From positions 3,348,001 to 3,412,000 of the forward strand of contig OZ246012.1 in assembly GCA_965230615.1 (NCBI GenBank): a stretch of DNA of 64,000 nt. The letters run 5' to 3'. Below are positions 1-8,864 of this stretch, one piece after another. A program made the position numbers and the translations under genes. This stretch comes from G965230615 sp965230615. GTDB taxonomy: Bacteria > Pseudomonadota > Gammaproteobacteria > HTCC5015. Below the pieces are notes generated by a model. That model worked only from the letters and a program-made list of their open reading frames with translations, was not told where the DNA came from and searched no databases. Position 1 is the first letter of the stretch. Each line of letters opens with the position of its first letter.

Positions 1-518
1 TAGATATTACCAACGCCAACAACAATATGTGCGTTCATAATAAGATTTTTGATCGCAACGGTGCGATTGCGACTGCATTCGTACAGATAGTCGGCATTAA
101 AATCGCTTTCAAGTGGTTCGGGGCCTAATTTTTTCAACAGTTTGTGCTCGTTTGGAGGAAGCTTGGTCCAATGCACAGAGCCAAAGCGGCGTGGGTCGTG
201 AAAGCGTAATACTTTGTTGTTGCTGAGCTGCCACTCTATATGATCGTGTTTGCGAACCTCTTCATCTGCCCGAGCAATACGCAAGCTGCCTGACATACCT
301 AGGTGAATTATCATATGATGGTTGCCAACATCAAAAATCAGATACTTGGCACGGCGATATAATTGGCTAATCGTTTGTGCTTGGGCTTGTTGTGCAAGCC
401 TGCTGGATACTGGCCAGCGTAGCTGTCGTTGTCTAACCTTAATGTGTGAGATTTTTTGGTTAACAACATGCGGTATTAAGCCTTGGCAGGTGGTTTCTAC
501 TTCAGGTAATTCGGGCAT
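1..518 (-). CDS. mutM: Formamidopyrimidine-DNA glycosylase, partial (C-terminal part outside window)
   Basis: Base-excision repair enzyme that removes 8-oxoguanine and other oxidised purines and nicks the abasic site. The frame is open from the ATG at 518 to the window edge, about 172 codons of a usual ~270. The N-terminus reads MPELPEVETTCQG, the hallmark of the Fpg family: after Met removal Pro2 is the catalytic nucleophile and Glu3 the general acid. Further in, HLGMSGSLR and HDPRRFGS are also typical Fpg stretches. The C-terminal zinc finger lies beyond position 1. The ATG follows the stop of the DUF4340 gene by three bases, so mutM is probably the last gene of the transporter operon or is co-transcribed with it. 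The missing 3' part is the only uncertainty. Confidence 0.95.
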   Translation of the reverse strand, partial: MPELPEVETTCQGLIPHVVNQKISHIKVRQRQLRWPVSSRLAQQAQAQTISQLYRRAKYLIFDVGNHHMIIHLGMSGSLRIARADEEVRKHDHIEWQLSNNKVLRFHDPRRFGSVHWTKLPPNEHKLLKKLGPEPLESDFNADYLYECSRNRTVAIKNLIMNAHIVVGVGNI

Positions 519-521
519 AGC

Positions 522-1394
522 TTAATCGATAAAAGTTGGGTTGAGGAGTTTTTGAAATGCAGCTTTGTCGAAATAGTACTGTAAATTAAAAGCTGGGTTA
601 TATAACGTATACTCATGATCACTTTGTGTGTCGAAAAGCTGTAGTGTGTCCAGGTTGTCGACTTGAATAACGACTTTGTTTTTCGTGCTATAGCTTGATT
701 GTGCTATTTTAATATGCTTTACATAATTAGCCTGGCTCTGTGACCAGTGCTTTAGCCAGCTTTTGAGATTGCTCTCGGATAAGTCTGGGTATGTTGTGCT
801 TGATTGCCAATGTTCACCAATCAGTTGTGCATTTATATCAGCTAGTTGGATGGCCGTGATTGTGTTGTGTTCAGGTAATAAACGAGTGCTGGCAAAGCTG
901 TTGATGCCGCTGCTGATAATAGGGAAGTGAGTGTCGTTGAGCATATGGATTTTGCTTTGATAGAGAGCATAGCGCTGATGGTTGACTGGGTTGCTATTGC
1001 CAAAGGCAATACTGGCTCTTATGTCATCACCTAAGAAAGTGATGCGCGCTAATGGTTTGTCTAGATGGAGCTGGTCAAGTTCGGCGGCGCTGATATCGTA
1101 TTGCTGATAACTATGGCTATTTAATAAATTGAGTAAATTTTGTATACGTGTCTGATGAGTGGGTATAACCTCTGGTGCTTGAATTTGCCAGTGTTGTTGT
1201 ATTTTGAGTATACGGATATCAGGTTTGTTGTTGAGTTGGATAATAATGCTGTTGATCGCATTTTTATCAATAGCTGTTAATTGGCCGCTATTAGTTTGCC
1301 TGGTGTGTTGCTCAAATATAATAGCGGCAAGCAGAAAAGCACTCAAGCCAATAAGCAGTTTGTTGAGTAATGTGCGGCGTTCGATGGCTCCCAT
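522..1394 (-). CDS. DUF4340 domain-containing membrane-anchored protein
   Basis: A 290-residue protein with one N-terminal membrane anchor (about residues 12-26, LLIGLSAFLLAAIIF) and an extracytoplasmic remainder. The pattern, including the conserved '...LNLLNSHSYQQYDIS' type segment after the first 80 residues, fits DUF4340, a family found next to Gld-type ABC transporters. It starts three bases after the GldG-like gene and is followed three bases later by mutM, so it is in the same operon. The family is thought to act as an accessory periplasmic component of the transporter, but no substrate is known. Family assignment is by pattern and context; molecular function is not established. Confidence 0.75.
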   Translation of the reverse strand: MGAIERRTLLNKLLIGLSAFLLAAIIFEQHTRQTNSGQLTAIDKNAINSIIIQLNNKPDIRILKIQQHWQIQAPEVIPTHQTRIQNLLNLLNSHSYQQYDISAAELDQLHLDKPLARITFLGDDIRASIAFGNSNPVNHQRYALYQSKIHMLNDTHFPIISSGINSFASTRLLPEHNTITAIQLADINAQLIGEHWQSSTTYPDLSESNLKSWLKHWSQSQANYVKHIKIAQSSYSTKNKVVIQVDNLDTLQLFDTQSDHEYTLYNPAFNLQYYFDKAAFQKLLNPTFID

Positions 1395-1397
1395 GAA

Positions 1398-2750
1398 TTA
1401 TTTTCTCCGACGCTTTAGCCAGATGGTCGTAGCCGCAATACACAGTGATAAAGGTAATGCAAAAATAAATAGCATTGCAATGCTAATGATTTGCCAGTCA
1501 TGCAGTGCTAGTTGGCGATCAGCTGCTTCAATGGGCCTGATCTGGATGAGTTGGTCGTCATGCGTAAGCCAGTTGATGATGTTAAGGCCTAGCTCAAGGT
1601 TGCCGCCATTGCCTATAAATGTATTGCTAAGAAAATCGCTATCGCCAATAACAATGATACGTTGTTGTTGCTGAGCTGTGGCTGCTGCTTTAGTGAGTGC
1701 TATGCCATAGTTAAAAGGCCCAAGCTGCTCTTCACTATTGGCATTGTATTTGATGTGGCCTTTGAAAGGGCCTGTTTCTGTCCAGCTGCTATCTAAGCTC
1801 TTTAAAAAAGGTGATGCTTGGAATTGTTTGTTGTGGCCGTATTTAATGGCAGCCACTTGTGGAAACACAGTAAACTGAGAAAAGTTATCGGTGAGACTGC
1901 CTGATGGGTAGCTGTTTGCGACAACAAAATCAACTTGCTCTATGCCAAACTTTTGTGTGTTGGCATCTATGATATGACCAGGTAATACTGTAATGTCAAG
2001 ATGTTCGGCAACTGATTCTAATCCATGTAAGCTGCCAGGATCGAGTAACCACAAAATATTACCGCCTTTATTCAGGAAGTTGTGAATGGCTTTGGTTTCC
2101 GTGGCGCTAAAATCGTTTTGTGGGCTGGCAATAATAAAAACGGTCGTATTGTCGGGAATAGTTGTTTGGTTGTCGAGAGAGAGTGTCTGGATGCGTAGTC
2201 CTTTGTTATTCAGGCGTTGGGTAAACTCGCTATAGTTATAGTCTTGTTCATTGTGAGGTGAGCGTTCGCCATGACCGCTGCTAAATACCAGCCAGTGATC
2301 GTTACTGCGGGCAAGCCGTAGTAAAGCATTGCTGAGTGTTTGTTCGTTGATTTGTTGTAACCGTTCTTGGCGACCTTGGTAGTTGATGAGTAGTTCGCCG
2401 TTGCTGCTGATGCCTAATGCGCGTGCCTGCTCTGGATCCGTATCAGGGTTGGTGAATTGTAAGTGGATATTATTTTTATGTTGTTGATAGCGGCTGATCA
2501 GTATTTGAATGGCTTTGCGTAAACGTGAGTTATTGTTGATAAATACGATGATCTCAATATCATCTTCAAGTTGCTTGAGTATCTTGATGCTCGCTTCATT
2601 TAAGCTATTGCGCTGGTAGGCGGATAAATCCAATTGCCAGCGGTACTGTTGCGTGAGCCAGGCGCTAGTCAATAACAGTGTTAGCAATAGAATGATATGG
2701 ATCAAATTTTGCTGGCGTAACTTTCGACGGGTTTGAGAGTTGAGTTGCAT
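1398..2750 (-). CDS. GldG-family ABC transporter auxiliary protein
   Basis: A 450-residue protein with one membrane helix near the N-terminus (residues ~17-33) and one at the C-terminus (~424-444), enclosing a large extracytoplasmic domain. This is the GldG / ABC_transp_aux architecture. The middle part carries the family's VFSSGHGERSP-like stretch (~155-165) and an AAATAQQQQRIIVIGDSDFLSN region typical of GATase1-like auxiliary domains. It sits between the permease (2-bp gap) and the DUF4340 gene (3-bp gap). In Bacteroidetes GldG works with GldA and GldF in gliding motility; in gammaproteobacteria the equivalent set has no proven role, so only a transporter-associated function is inferred. 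Confidence 0.8.
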   Translation of the reverse strand: MQLNSQTRRKLRQQNLIHIILLLTLLLTSAWLTQQYRWQLDLSAYQRNSLNEASIKILKQLEDDIEIIVFINNNSRLRKAIQILISRYQQHKNNIHLQFTNPDTDPEQARALGISSNGELLINYQGRQERLQQINEQTLSNALLRLARSNDHWLVFSSGHGERSPHNEQDYNYSEFTQRLNNKGLRIQTLSLDNQTTIPDNTTVFIIASPQNDFSATETKAIHNFLNKGGNILWLLDPGSLHGLESVAEHLDITVLPGHIIDANTQKFGIEQVDFVVANSYPSGSLTDNFSQFTVFPQVAAIKYGHNKQFQASPFLKSLDSSWTETGPFKGHIKYNANSEEQLGPFNYGIALTKAAATAQQQQRIIVIGDSDFLSNTFIGNGGNLELGLNIINWLTHDDQLIQIRPIEAADRQLALHDWQIISIAMLFIFALPLSLCIAATTIWLKRRRK

Positions 2751-2752
2751 TG

Positions 2753-3508
2753 TTATCGGTCTTGTAAGCGCTCATTGTCTAGCCGACGAATGCTCAGGGT
2801 AATAAACAAGATAGTGAAAATAATATAATAGCTAATATCAGCACTGTCTAGTAGGCCGCGATAAAAGCTTTCTTGGTGTTGTGTGCTTGAGAGCCATGCA
2901 AGTATTGCCGATGATTGCAAGCTATGAGTGTTCCCCGCATTAAGTGTCCATAAAATGAAAAAAACACCAAATGTTATGATTGCTGCAGTAGCTGGATTGC
3001 TGTTTAAGCAAGAGATGTAGATGCCGATAGCCGCAAACATGGTTAGCAATAAGCTGATGCCTAGCAGGCTGCTAAAAATTTTGCCGAAATCAAGTGCTGT
3101 TGCATGACTGATCGTTATGATCATAATGGTGTTGAGCGATAGACAAATCAACATAAACATCAATACTGATAATAATTTACCTAAAATAATAGCATGACTA
3201 GTGATTGGAGATGCTAGTAATAAGGCAAGCGTTTTGTTGCGCCGCTCTTCACTGATCAGCCGCATGGTAATCAAGGGGGTAATAGACATTAACAGAAAAC
3301 TCATCATTGCTAACAACGGTGTGACAACAATATCTGTTGCACCAATCGTGCTTGAAGTTTGCCTTAGTTGCCCTTGGACATTTATAAAATGTTCTATATT
3401 GGCTAAGAACTTATAAGCAAGTATAAATTGTACGATTGCTAATATTGCCCAGGCTAACGGTGATAAAAATAAACTACGAAATTCTTTGTATGCAACCGTG
3501 AAAATCAT
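2753..3508 (-). CDS. ABC-2 type / GldF-like transporter permease
   Basis: A 251-residue integral membrane protein with about six hydrophobic helices (residues ~18-34, 60-80, 108-130, 140-165, 172-192, 225-242). The EERRNKTLALLLASPIT segment (~87-103) is the conserved coupling region of GldF/ABC-2 permeases. Its ATG overlaps the stop of the ATPase gene by four bases (ATGA), implying translational coupling. It should pair with the upstream ATPase to form the transport core, with the GldG-like and DUF4340 proteins as accessories. Substrate unknown. Confidence 0.85.
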   Translation of the reverse strand: MIFTVAYKEFRSLFLSPLAWAILAIVQFILAYKFLANIEHFINVQGQLRQTSSTIGATDIVVTPLLAMMSFLLMSITPLITMRLISEERRNKTLALLLASPITSHAIILGKLLSVLMFMLICLSLNTIMIITISHATALDFGKIFSSLLGISLLLTMFAAIGIYISCLNSNPATAAIITFGVFFILWTLNAGNTHSLQSSAILAWLSSTQHQESFYRGLLDSADISYYIIFTILFITLSIRRLDNERLQDR

Positions 3509-4470
3509 AAATCGTTCTCAACCTGTGCGGGTAGTGTTTCTATATTGATTAGTTGAGTGAAGACCTGTTCTAAAGAAGCAGCTTGAGGAGTGAGTTCATA
3601 TAAACCCCAGTTATGCGCTACGCTAAGTTGTACAATATGCTCGGTTGGGTCGTGGCTAGGTTGGTAAGTGAATAAAAAGCGATGTCTTGTTTGACTGCTA
3701 ACCTGATCAATGCCTTTGATGCTATTGAGTTCTGTCAATGCAGGGGGGCGTTGAAAGCTGGCAATTAATTGTTTGCTGTTTTCGGCATGGATTAGTGTGT
3801 CGGTGTTACCATTATAGACTAGTTGGCCTTGGCGAATAATTTGTACTCGATTACAGGTGCTTTGAATTTCCGGTAATATATGGCTTGATAGAATCACACT
3901 ATGCTCCTCGCCGATTGTACGAATAAGTGTGCGAATTGCTTGTATTTGTATAGGGTCCAGACCAACTGTCGGTTCGTCTAAAATAACAAGCCTGGGGTTA
4001 TGTATGATAGCTTGGGCAATGCCTACCCGTTGCTGATAACCTTTAGATAGATTGGCAAGCAGGCGCTTGCCGCAGTCAGTTAGGTCGCAACGTTGTTTGC
4101 ACTCATCTATGGCTTTGCCAATCAGCTTTTTATTGAGCTTGTGTAGTTTTGCGCAATACCGCAAATACTCGTCAACCGTTAACTCCAGGTACAGTGGGGG
4201 GTGCTCGGGTAAGTAGCCGATGTATTGTTTCGCATGCTGTGGTTCATCCAGCAAGCTTATGCCGTTAATGCTGATGCCGCCGCTACTCGGTGCCAGTACG
4301 CCACTAATAAGTTGCATTGTTGTGGATTTGCCCGCGCCATTTGGGCCAAGGAAGCCAAGAACTTCGCCTTTTTGCAGCGAGAAGTTCAAGTCTTTCACTG
4401 CATGCAACTGGCCGTAGTAACGGTTGAGTGATGTGACGGCTAATAGCGTATCTGGAGGCAAGTCGGCCAT
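3505..4470 (-). CDS. ABC transporter ATP-binding protein (GldA-like)
   Basis: A 321-residue cytoplasmic ATPase, first gene of the minus-strand transporter operon. Walker A is GPNGAGKST (residues ~42-50), the Q-loop region lies around 86, the signature is LSKGYQQR (~141-148) and Walker B is LVILDEP (~160-166), with the switch His in SSHILPE (~195-201). After the ~215-residue nucleotide-binding domain there is a ~90-residue C-terminal extension, as in GldA and related exporters. It powers the permease encoded directly downstream, whose start overlaps its stop. The 143-bp gap before the divergent hydantoinase gene should hold promoters for both. Confidence 0.88.
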   Translation of the reverse strand: MADLPPDTLLAVTSLNRYYGQLHAVKDLNFSLQKGEVLGFLGPNGAGKSTTMQLISGVLAPSSGGISINGISLLDEPQHAKQYIGYLPEHPPLYLELTVDEYLRYCAKLHKLNKKLIGKAIDECKQRCDLTDCGKRLLANLSKGYQQRVGIAQAIIHNPRLVILDEPTVGLDPIQIQAIRTLIRTIGEEHSVILSSHILPEIQSTCNRVQIIRQGQLVYNGNTDTLIHAENSKQLIASFQRPPALTELNSIKGIDQVSSQTRHRFLFTYQPSHDPTEHIVQLSVAHNWGLYELTPQAASLEQVFTQLINIETLPAQVENDL

Positions 4471-4614
4471 GTTATGTTATTCTAATACCTGTAAGCTATT
4501 TAGGGTAGTCATCAAATTGGCGCTGATAATATCGCTAGCTTATACAGATAGCGCCGTGAGTAATGATAATGCAGTCAGTGAAAAAAACAAACATATTGCA
4601 AAAGGCGATAGCAA

Positions 4615-6594
4615 ATGCAGTTACTCGGCGTTGATACCGGCGGTACTTTCACCGACTTTGTCTATTTTGATGGTGCTCACTTAAAAATACATAAGGTGCT
4701 ATCGACACCTGCCAGCCCTGAGCAGGCTATCTTGCAGGGAATTCACGAGATGGGCTTGGCGATAGAAGAGCTACTGATCGTGCATGGCTCAACAGTGGCA
4801 ACCAATGCGCTGTTAGAAGGCAAAGCCGTTACCACAGCCTATATTACCAACCGTGGTTTGGCGGATGTGCTGACCATTGGGCGGCAGGCGAGAGCGGAGT
4901 TGTATAGTTTGACGCCAGTAGGTGTAGCGCCACCGGTGCCTGCAGCGCTTTGTTTTGAGCTCGATGGTCGGCTGTCTGCCGATGGGGCAGAGCTTGAACC
5001 GCTGAACCTGCAACAGCTTGATGCATTGCTTGGCAAGCTACAGCAGGCCGGTGTGGAAGCTGTTGCTATTAATATGTTGTTTTCTTACCTGAATCCAGCT
5101 CAAGAGCAAGCGCTTGCCGCCCGTCTGCCAGCTGAGCTATTTGTGTCTTGCTCGGCCGATGTTTTATCTGAAGCCGGGGAGTATGAGCGGGGTATTGCCA
5201 CCTGGATTAATGCCAGTCTAGGCCCCCTGATGCGTCGTTATCTACAGCGTTTGCAGGCTGTACTACAGTCGTCTGCGGCAGCGCCTGCCAATAATATTGC
5301 GGTAATGCAAAGTAGTGGCGGCACAATTGATATAGATCAAGCGGCTGCTCACACAGTGCATTTACTCTTATCCGGCCCGGCAGGTGGCCTGATGGCAGCC
5401 CGGGCAATTGGCCAATTGGCAGCAATAGATAAAATGTTGACCTTCGATATGGGGGGGACATCAACTGATGTTGCCCTGATTGAGGGAGATGTTCAGCTGA
5501 CGAGTGAAGGCCGGATTGGTCGCTACCCAATTGCGGTACCAATGGTTGATATGCATACCATTGGTGCAGGGGGTGGTTCGCTGGCGACGGCTGATGCAGG
5601 CGGCCTATTGCAAGTTGGGCCGGCGTCAGCGGGCGCTGCACCGGGACCGGCTTGTTATGGCAACGGTGGTCAGCAACCCACCGTGACCGATGCGAATGTC
5701 GTGCTGGGGCGCTTGCCACTGCTTGCCGCACTGGGGGGCAGTTTGCAACTGGATGCTGTTGCAGCCCGCGAAGCGTTAGGCAGCTTGGCCGAGAAGCTGC
5801 AATTATCGGTAGAACAGGCGGCGGCTGGCGTGATTCGGTTAGCCAACGAGCATATGGCGCAGGCCTTGCGGCTTATTTCGGTACAGCGAGGCATTGATGT
5901 GCAAGATCATACCTTGGTATCTTTTGGTGGTGCTGGCGCTTTGCATGTTTGTGCATTAGCTGAGTTGATGCATATGCGCAAAGCGCTGGTACCTTTAAAT
6001 AGCGGTGTTTTGTCAGCATTTGGGATGTTGGTTGCACCGCGACAGCGCCTGTTTTCACAAGCTATGAGCGGCTTGCTTTTGCAGGTTCCGCTTGCAGAAA
6101 TTACCCAGGGCTTTGAGCGTTTGGCGCTGCAGGGCAGGCAAGCGCTGGGCAAAGAAGGTTTGCAGGCAGCGCAGCTCAGTGAGCAGTATTCAGTAGATTT
6201 ACGCTATCTTGGGCAGTCTTATGCACTAACGCTGCCATGGCAGGGAAAAGATGCAGTATTGGCGTCTTTTCATCAGGCGCATATCAAGCGCTATGGTCAT
6301 CGTATGGAGTTGCCTGTTGAGCTGGTCAATTTGCGAGTGAATGTCACCGGACCTGCCGTAGACTTGCATTTGCCGCCAGTCCCCATGCGCCCCAAACCAA
6401 GCCCGCAGCGGGTTGAGGTCTATGGTTATGAGGCGACAGTTGCCTGTTACCAGCGGGACAGTTTATCCGTGGAGGATGTTATTCAGGGGCCAGCGATTGT
6501 AATTGAGTCAATTGCCACTACGTTTATTGAGCCTGATTGGCAAGGTCAGCTGGATAATACGGGTAACCTGATACTGATATATAATAAAAGTTAA
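4615..6594 (+). CDS. Hydantoinase/oxoprolinase family protein (HyuA-type)
   Basis: A 659-residue protein of the ATP-dependent N-methylhydantoinase A / 5-oxoprolinase / acetone carboxylase beta family. The N-terminal phosphate-binding motif GVDTGGTFTDFVYFDG (residues 4-19) and VHGSTVATNALLEGK (57-71) are diagnostic. TFDMGGTSTDVALI (~274-287) is the second ATPase motif, and the GAGGGS...GPASAGAAPGPACYG region (~316-347) is typical of HyuA. Such enzymes hydrolyse cyclic amides or carboxylate ketones with a HyuB-type partner, but no hyuB is present on either side. The chosen ATG at 4615 begins directly at the family start. The gene appears monocistronic; its substrate cannot be told from sequence. 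Confidence 0.88.
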   Translation: MQLLGVDTGGTFTDFVYFDGAHLKIHKVLSTPASPEQAILQGIHEMGLAIEELLIVHGSTVATNALLEGKAVTTAYITNRGLADVLTIGRQARAELYSLTPVGVAPPVPAALCFELDGRLSADGAELEPLNLQQLDALLGKLQQAGVEAVAINMLFSYLNPAQEQALAARLPAELFVSCSADVLSEAGEYERGIATWINASLGPLMRRYLQRLQAVLQSSAAAPANNIAVMQSSGGTIDIDQAAAHTVHLLLSGPAGGLMAARAIGQLAAIDKMLTFDMGGTSTDVALIEGDVQLTSEGRIGRYPIAVPMVDMHTIGAGGGSLATADAGGLLQVGPASAGAAPGPACYGNGGQQPTVTDANVVLGRLPLLAALGGSLQLDAVAAREALGSLAEKLQLSVEQAAAGVIRLANEHMAQALRLISVQRGIDVQDHTLVSFGGAGALHVCALAELMHMRKALVPLNSGVLSAFGMLVAPRQRLFSQAMSGLLLQVPLAEITQGFERLALQGRQALGKEGLQAAQLSEQYSVDLRYLGQSYALTLPWQGKDAVLASFHQAHIKRYGHRMELPVELVNLRVNVTGPAVDLHLPPVPMRPKPSPQRVEVYGYEATVACYQRDSLSVEDVIQGPAIVIESIATTFIEPDWQGQLDNTGNLILIYNKS

Positions 6595-6648
6595 GGAAAA
6601 ATTTACTATTTATAACAATTTGGTTGGACGTGGCTATCTGTATATACC

Positions 6649-6654
6649 TATAAT
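6649..6654 (+). promoter_or_regulatory. Possible -10 box of the desaturase promoter
   Basis: A perfect TATAAT lies 77 bp upstream of the desaturase ATG. A TTGGAC at 6624-6629 could serve as the -35 box, but the 19-bp spacing is longer than ideal. This is a sequence match only. Confidence 0.35.
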
Positions 6655-6730
6655 GCAGCCGAGTTAATGTTATAGATTCAATGTTTTTGGCAGCTAACAA
6701 CAAAGAGATAATTCAGCATTTGGTGGTAAT

Positions 6731-7918
6731 ATGAATATATTGAGTAGTGGTATCCTAGATTTACCGTGGTGGGGCTATGTCCTCATAACACTAGTATTTG
6801 CACAAATAACAATTGCTGCAGTGACTTTATATTTGCACCGCTGCCAAGCGCATTTAGCTGTAGAGTTAAGCCCGGTGTTGAGTCATTTTTTTCGTTTTTG
6901 GCTGTGGATAACAACAGGCATGTCAACCCGTGAATGGGTAGCTATTCATCGTAAGCACCATGCTAAATGTGAGACGGTAGATGATCCGCATAGCCCGCGT
7001 ATATTAGGTATAAAAAAGGTATTGCTGGAAGGTTCAGAGCTTTATCGTGCTGAAGCCAAGAATCAAGAAACGTTGGATAAATACAGTCATGGTACACCAG
7101 ATGATTGGTTAGAGAATGATGTCTATCAAGGACGCTTTTCCAATGTGGGTATTTATCTGATGATGGCGATAAACCTAATCTTATTTGGCCCCATTGGTTT
7201 AACGATATGGGCAGTACAAATGATATGGATCCCCATTCATGCGGCAGGTGGTATTAATGGTGCCGGCCATTACTGGGGATATCGTAATTATGAAACAACC
7301 GATGATGCAACCAATCTGATTCCATGGGCATTTTGGATTGGTGGTGAAGAGTTACATAATAATCATCATGCTTATCCGAGTTCAGCGAAATTCTCAATCA
7401 AGCCGTGGGAGTTTGATATTGGTTGGATGTATATTTGTATCCTACGTGCTTTTGGTATGGCGAAAGTGAAAAAAGTTGCGCCACACCCTGTCGTTGACAA
7501 TGATAAACAACATATTGATATGGATACGGTCAAAGCGGTAATACGCAGTAAAATGCATGTGATGGCTGACTACGCCAATACTGTGATTAAGCCTGTGTGG
7601 AAAGAAGAGTGTGCTAAGGCTGATAATATGACCAGCTCGCTTTTGAAAAAGGCAAAAAATGCTTTGATACTGGATAACTCTAGAATGAGTGAGCAGCGTA
7701 AGGAGCAGTTACACCAGGCGCTAGATAGCAGCAGCCAAGTGAAAGTCGTTTATCAATTTCGTCAGCAGCTATTGGAAATTTGGGAAAGTACTTATGCTAG
7801 CCAAGAAAAACTGCTACAGGCATTAAAAGAGTGGTGTTTGCGCGCAGAGCAGTCAGGTATACAAGCGTTGCAAGAGTTTGCGGCTGCGTTGAAAGGATAT
7901 CGCTTAAACGTTGCTTAA
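6731..7918 (+). CDS. Acyl-CoA desaturase (aerobic delta-9 type)
   Basis: A membrane-bound di-iron fatty acyl desaturase of 395 residues. It has the three histidine boxes of the family: HRCQAH (~36-41), HRKHHA (~72-77) and HNNHHAYP (~214-221), plus the GINGAGHYWGYRNY stretch common to bacterial stearoyl-CoA-type desaturases. Hydrophobic helices lie before box 1 (~14-34), around 48-62 and at ~140-178. After the catalytic core (to ~260) it has a C-terminal helical extension of about 130 residues, which many gammaproteobacterial homologues also carry. It introduces a cis double bond into membrane acyl chains using O2. A strong terminator follows, so it appears to be a single-gene unit. Confidence 0.9.
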   Translation: MNILSSGILDLPWWGYVLITLVFAQITIAAVTLYLHRCQAHLAVELSPVLSHFFRFWLWITTGMSTREWVAIHRKHHAKCETVDDPHSPRILGIKKVLLEGSELYRAEAKNQETLDKYSHGTPDDWLENDVYQGRFSNVGIYLMMAINLILFGPIGLTIWAVQMIWIPIHAAGGINGAGHYWGYRNYETTDDATNLIPWAFWIGGEELHNNHHAYPSSAKFSIKPWEFDIGWMYICILRAFGMAKVKKVAPHPVVDNDKQHIDMDTVKAVIRSKMHVMADYANTVIKPVWKEECAKADNMTSSLLKKAKNALILDNSRMSEQRKEQLHQALDSSSQVKVVYQFRQQLLEIWESTYASQEKLLQALKEWCLRAEQSGIQALQEFAAALKGYRLNVA

Positions 7919-7950
7919 ATAAATAGTTTATTATTTATTAATAACAATAA

Positions 7951-7980
7951 AAAGCCTCATCATTTGATGGGGCTTTTTTT
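7951..7980 (+). terminator. Rho-independent terminator after the desaturase gene
   Basis: A 10-12 bp GC-containing stem (left arm AAAGCCTCATCA at 7951-7962, right arm TGATGGGGCTTT at 7965-7976, one G-T pair) runs directly into a T tract. Confidence 0.85.
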
Positions 7981-8153
7981 ATGGGTGAGTCTAATTCGAG
8001 ATGTTTAATGTGATATGTTTCAGCTGCTTGCGTTGTCTATAACCCTTCGCTTTTTATTTATCTTGATTGTTATCGCGGGTTTAGGTCTGTTGTCTGGAAT
8101 ACATTTTTTATCAAAAAATATAAGCAGGGTGTTAATGAGCTAAGAGCCTTGTG

Positions 8154-8522
8154 TTTGATGATTAGTGTTGATTTAAATATCGAAGTGCACAGGTATTTTG
8201 CATGAAATAATATAATAGAGTGTGGAGTCTATGCTGAGGTTTAGACTGCTTGTGTCGAGCGATAAGCTTTACTTATTGGGCTTGGGTGGCCTTGTGAAGG
8301 GCGGTTAATATTTTGCTGGGCTTGTTATATGTGAAGTGTCAGTATTAAATGGATCTTGTATTCATTCTAATCTTATTTCTTTAAGGCGCCATGAAAATCT
8401 CAGTTTCTACATATATTAAATTACAAATGTTAACAAAATATCGGCAGCTATTTTTTGACTAAATTGATTTAATATTATTAGCAAAGGATGATCTTGGGAG
8501 AGGTCAGTCAATTTTAATAATT
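8154..8522 (+). repeat. Diverged direct repeat, copy 1 (upstream of NRPS remnant)
   Basis: A ~370-bp AT-rich non-coding segment that aligns along its length with 9498-9881. Well-matched blocks include GCTTGTTATAT...GAAGTGTC near 8320 and 9678, AAATTGATTTAAT near 8461, and GATCTTGGGAGAGGTCA near 8490 versus 9848. Many substitutions and small indels separate the copies, so the duplication is not recent. Copy 1 ends exactly where the NRPS remnant begins. It probably represents the upstream region of a former NRPS gene. Confidence 0.8.
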
Positions 8523-8760
8523 GCATGGCCGTGTGTTGTCCTCAAACAATATACTGGCATACTCCGATAAACCTATCGAAGGTAATATTGATTCTAATAA
8601 TCAACGAGATCATTTGCTTAATATATTTTGTTTTATATACCAAGATCAATTACATGTTGAATGGGATTATAGTAGCCGCTTATATAAGACTGAAATGATT
8701 AATGTGTTGTGTGATGAGATGAAAGAGGAGTTATTAAAAGTGGTAAGGTTCTTGACTTAG
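8521..8760 (+). pseudogene. Remnant of an NRPS C-terminal epimerase-like domain
   Basis: A 79-codon frame opened only by a TTG, with no clear ribosome-binding site. Its last ~61 residues align without gaps to the last ~61 residues of the large NRPS ending at 30867. Shared positions include GN at ~27, NQR at ~33, a Cys, LH..WDYS (~49-56) and the following Leu/Lys pattern. The preceding ~1300 bp of such a domain, and everything else of an NRPS, is missing. It is best read as the 3' end left after a large internal deletion in a second NRPS copy. It could still be translated as a small protein, but nothing suggests a function. Confidence 0.75.
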
Positions 8761-8864
8761 CGCTGATTGTATTGTGAGACTGTATAAAGTGACCTCATAG
8801 GCAAAATATCTATTAAGAAAATATTTAAACAACAGTGCTTATTGTTGTCTTTGATTGTAAAACC

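Noticed and set aside
4424..4684. Small plus-strand gene before the hydantoinase
   Set aside because: It overlaps both the ABC ATPase start and the hydantoinase start, lacks a ribosome-binding site and has no protein-like pattern.
8761..8864. tRNA or insertion-sequence ends around the NRPS remnant
   Set aside because: No cloverleaf, no terminal inverted repeats with target duplications and no transposase frame were seen between 7981 and 10172.
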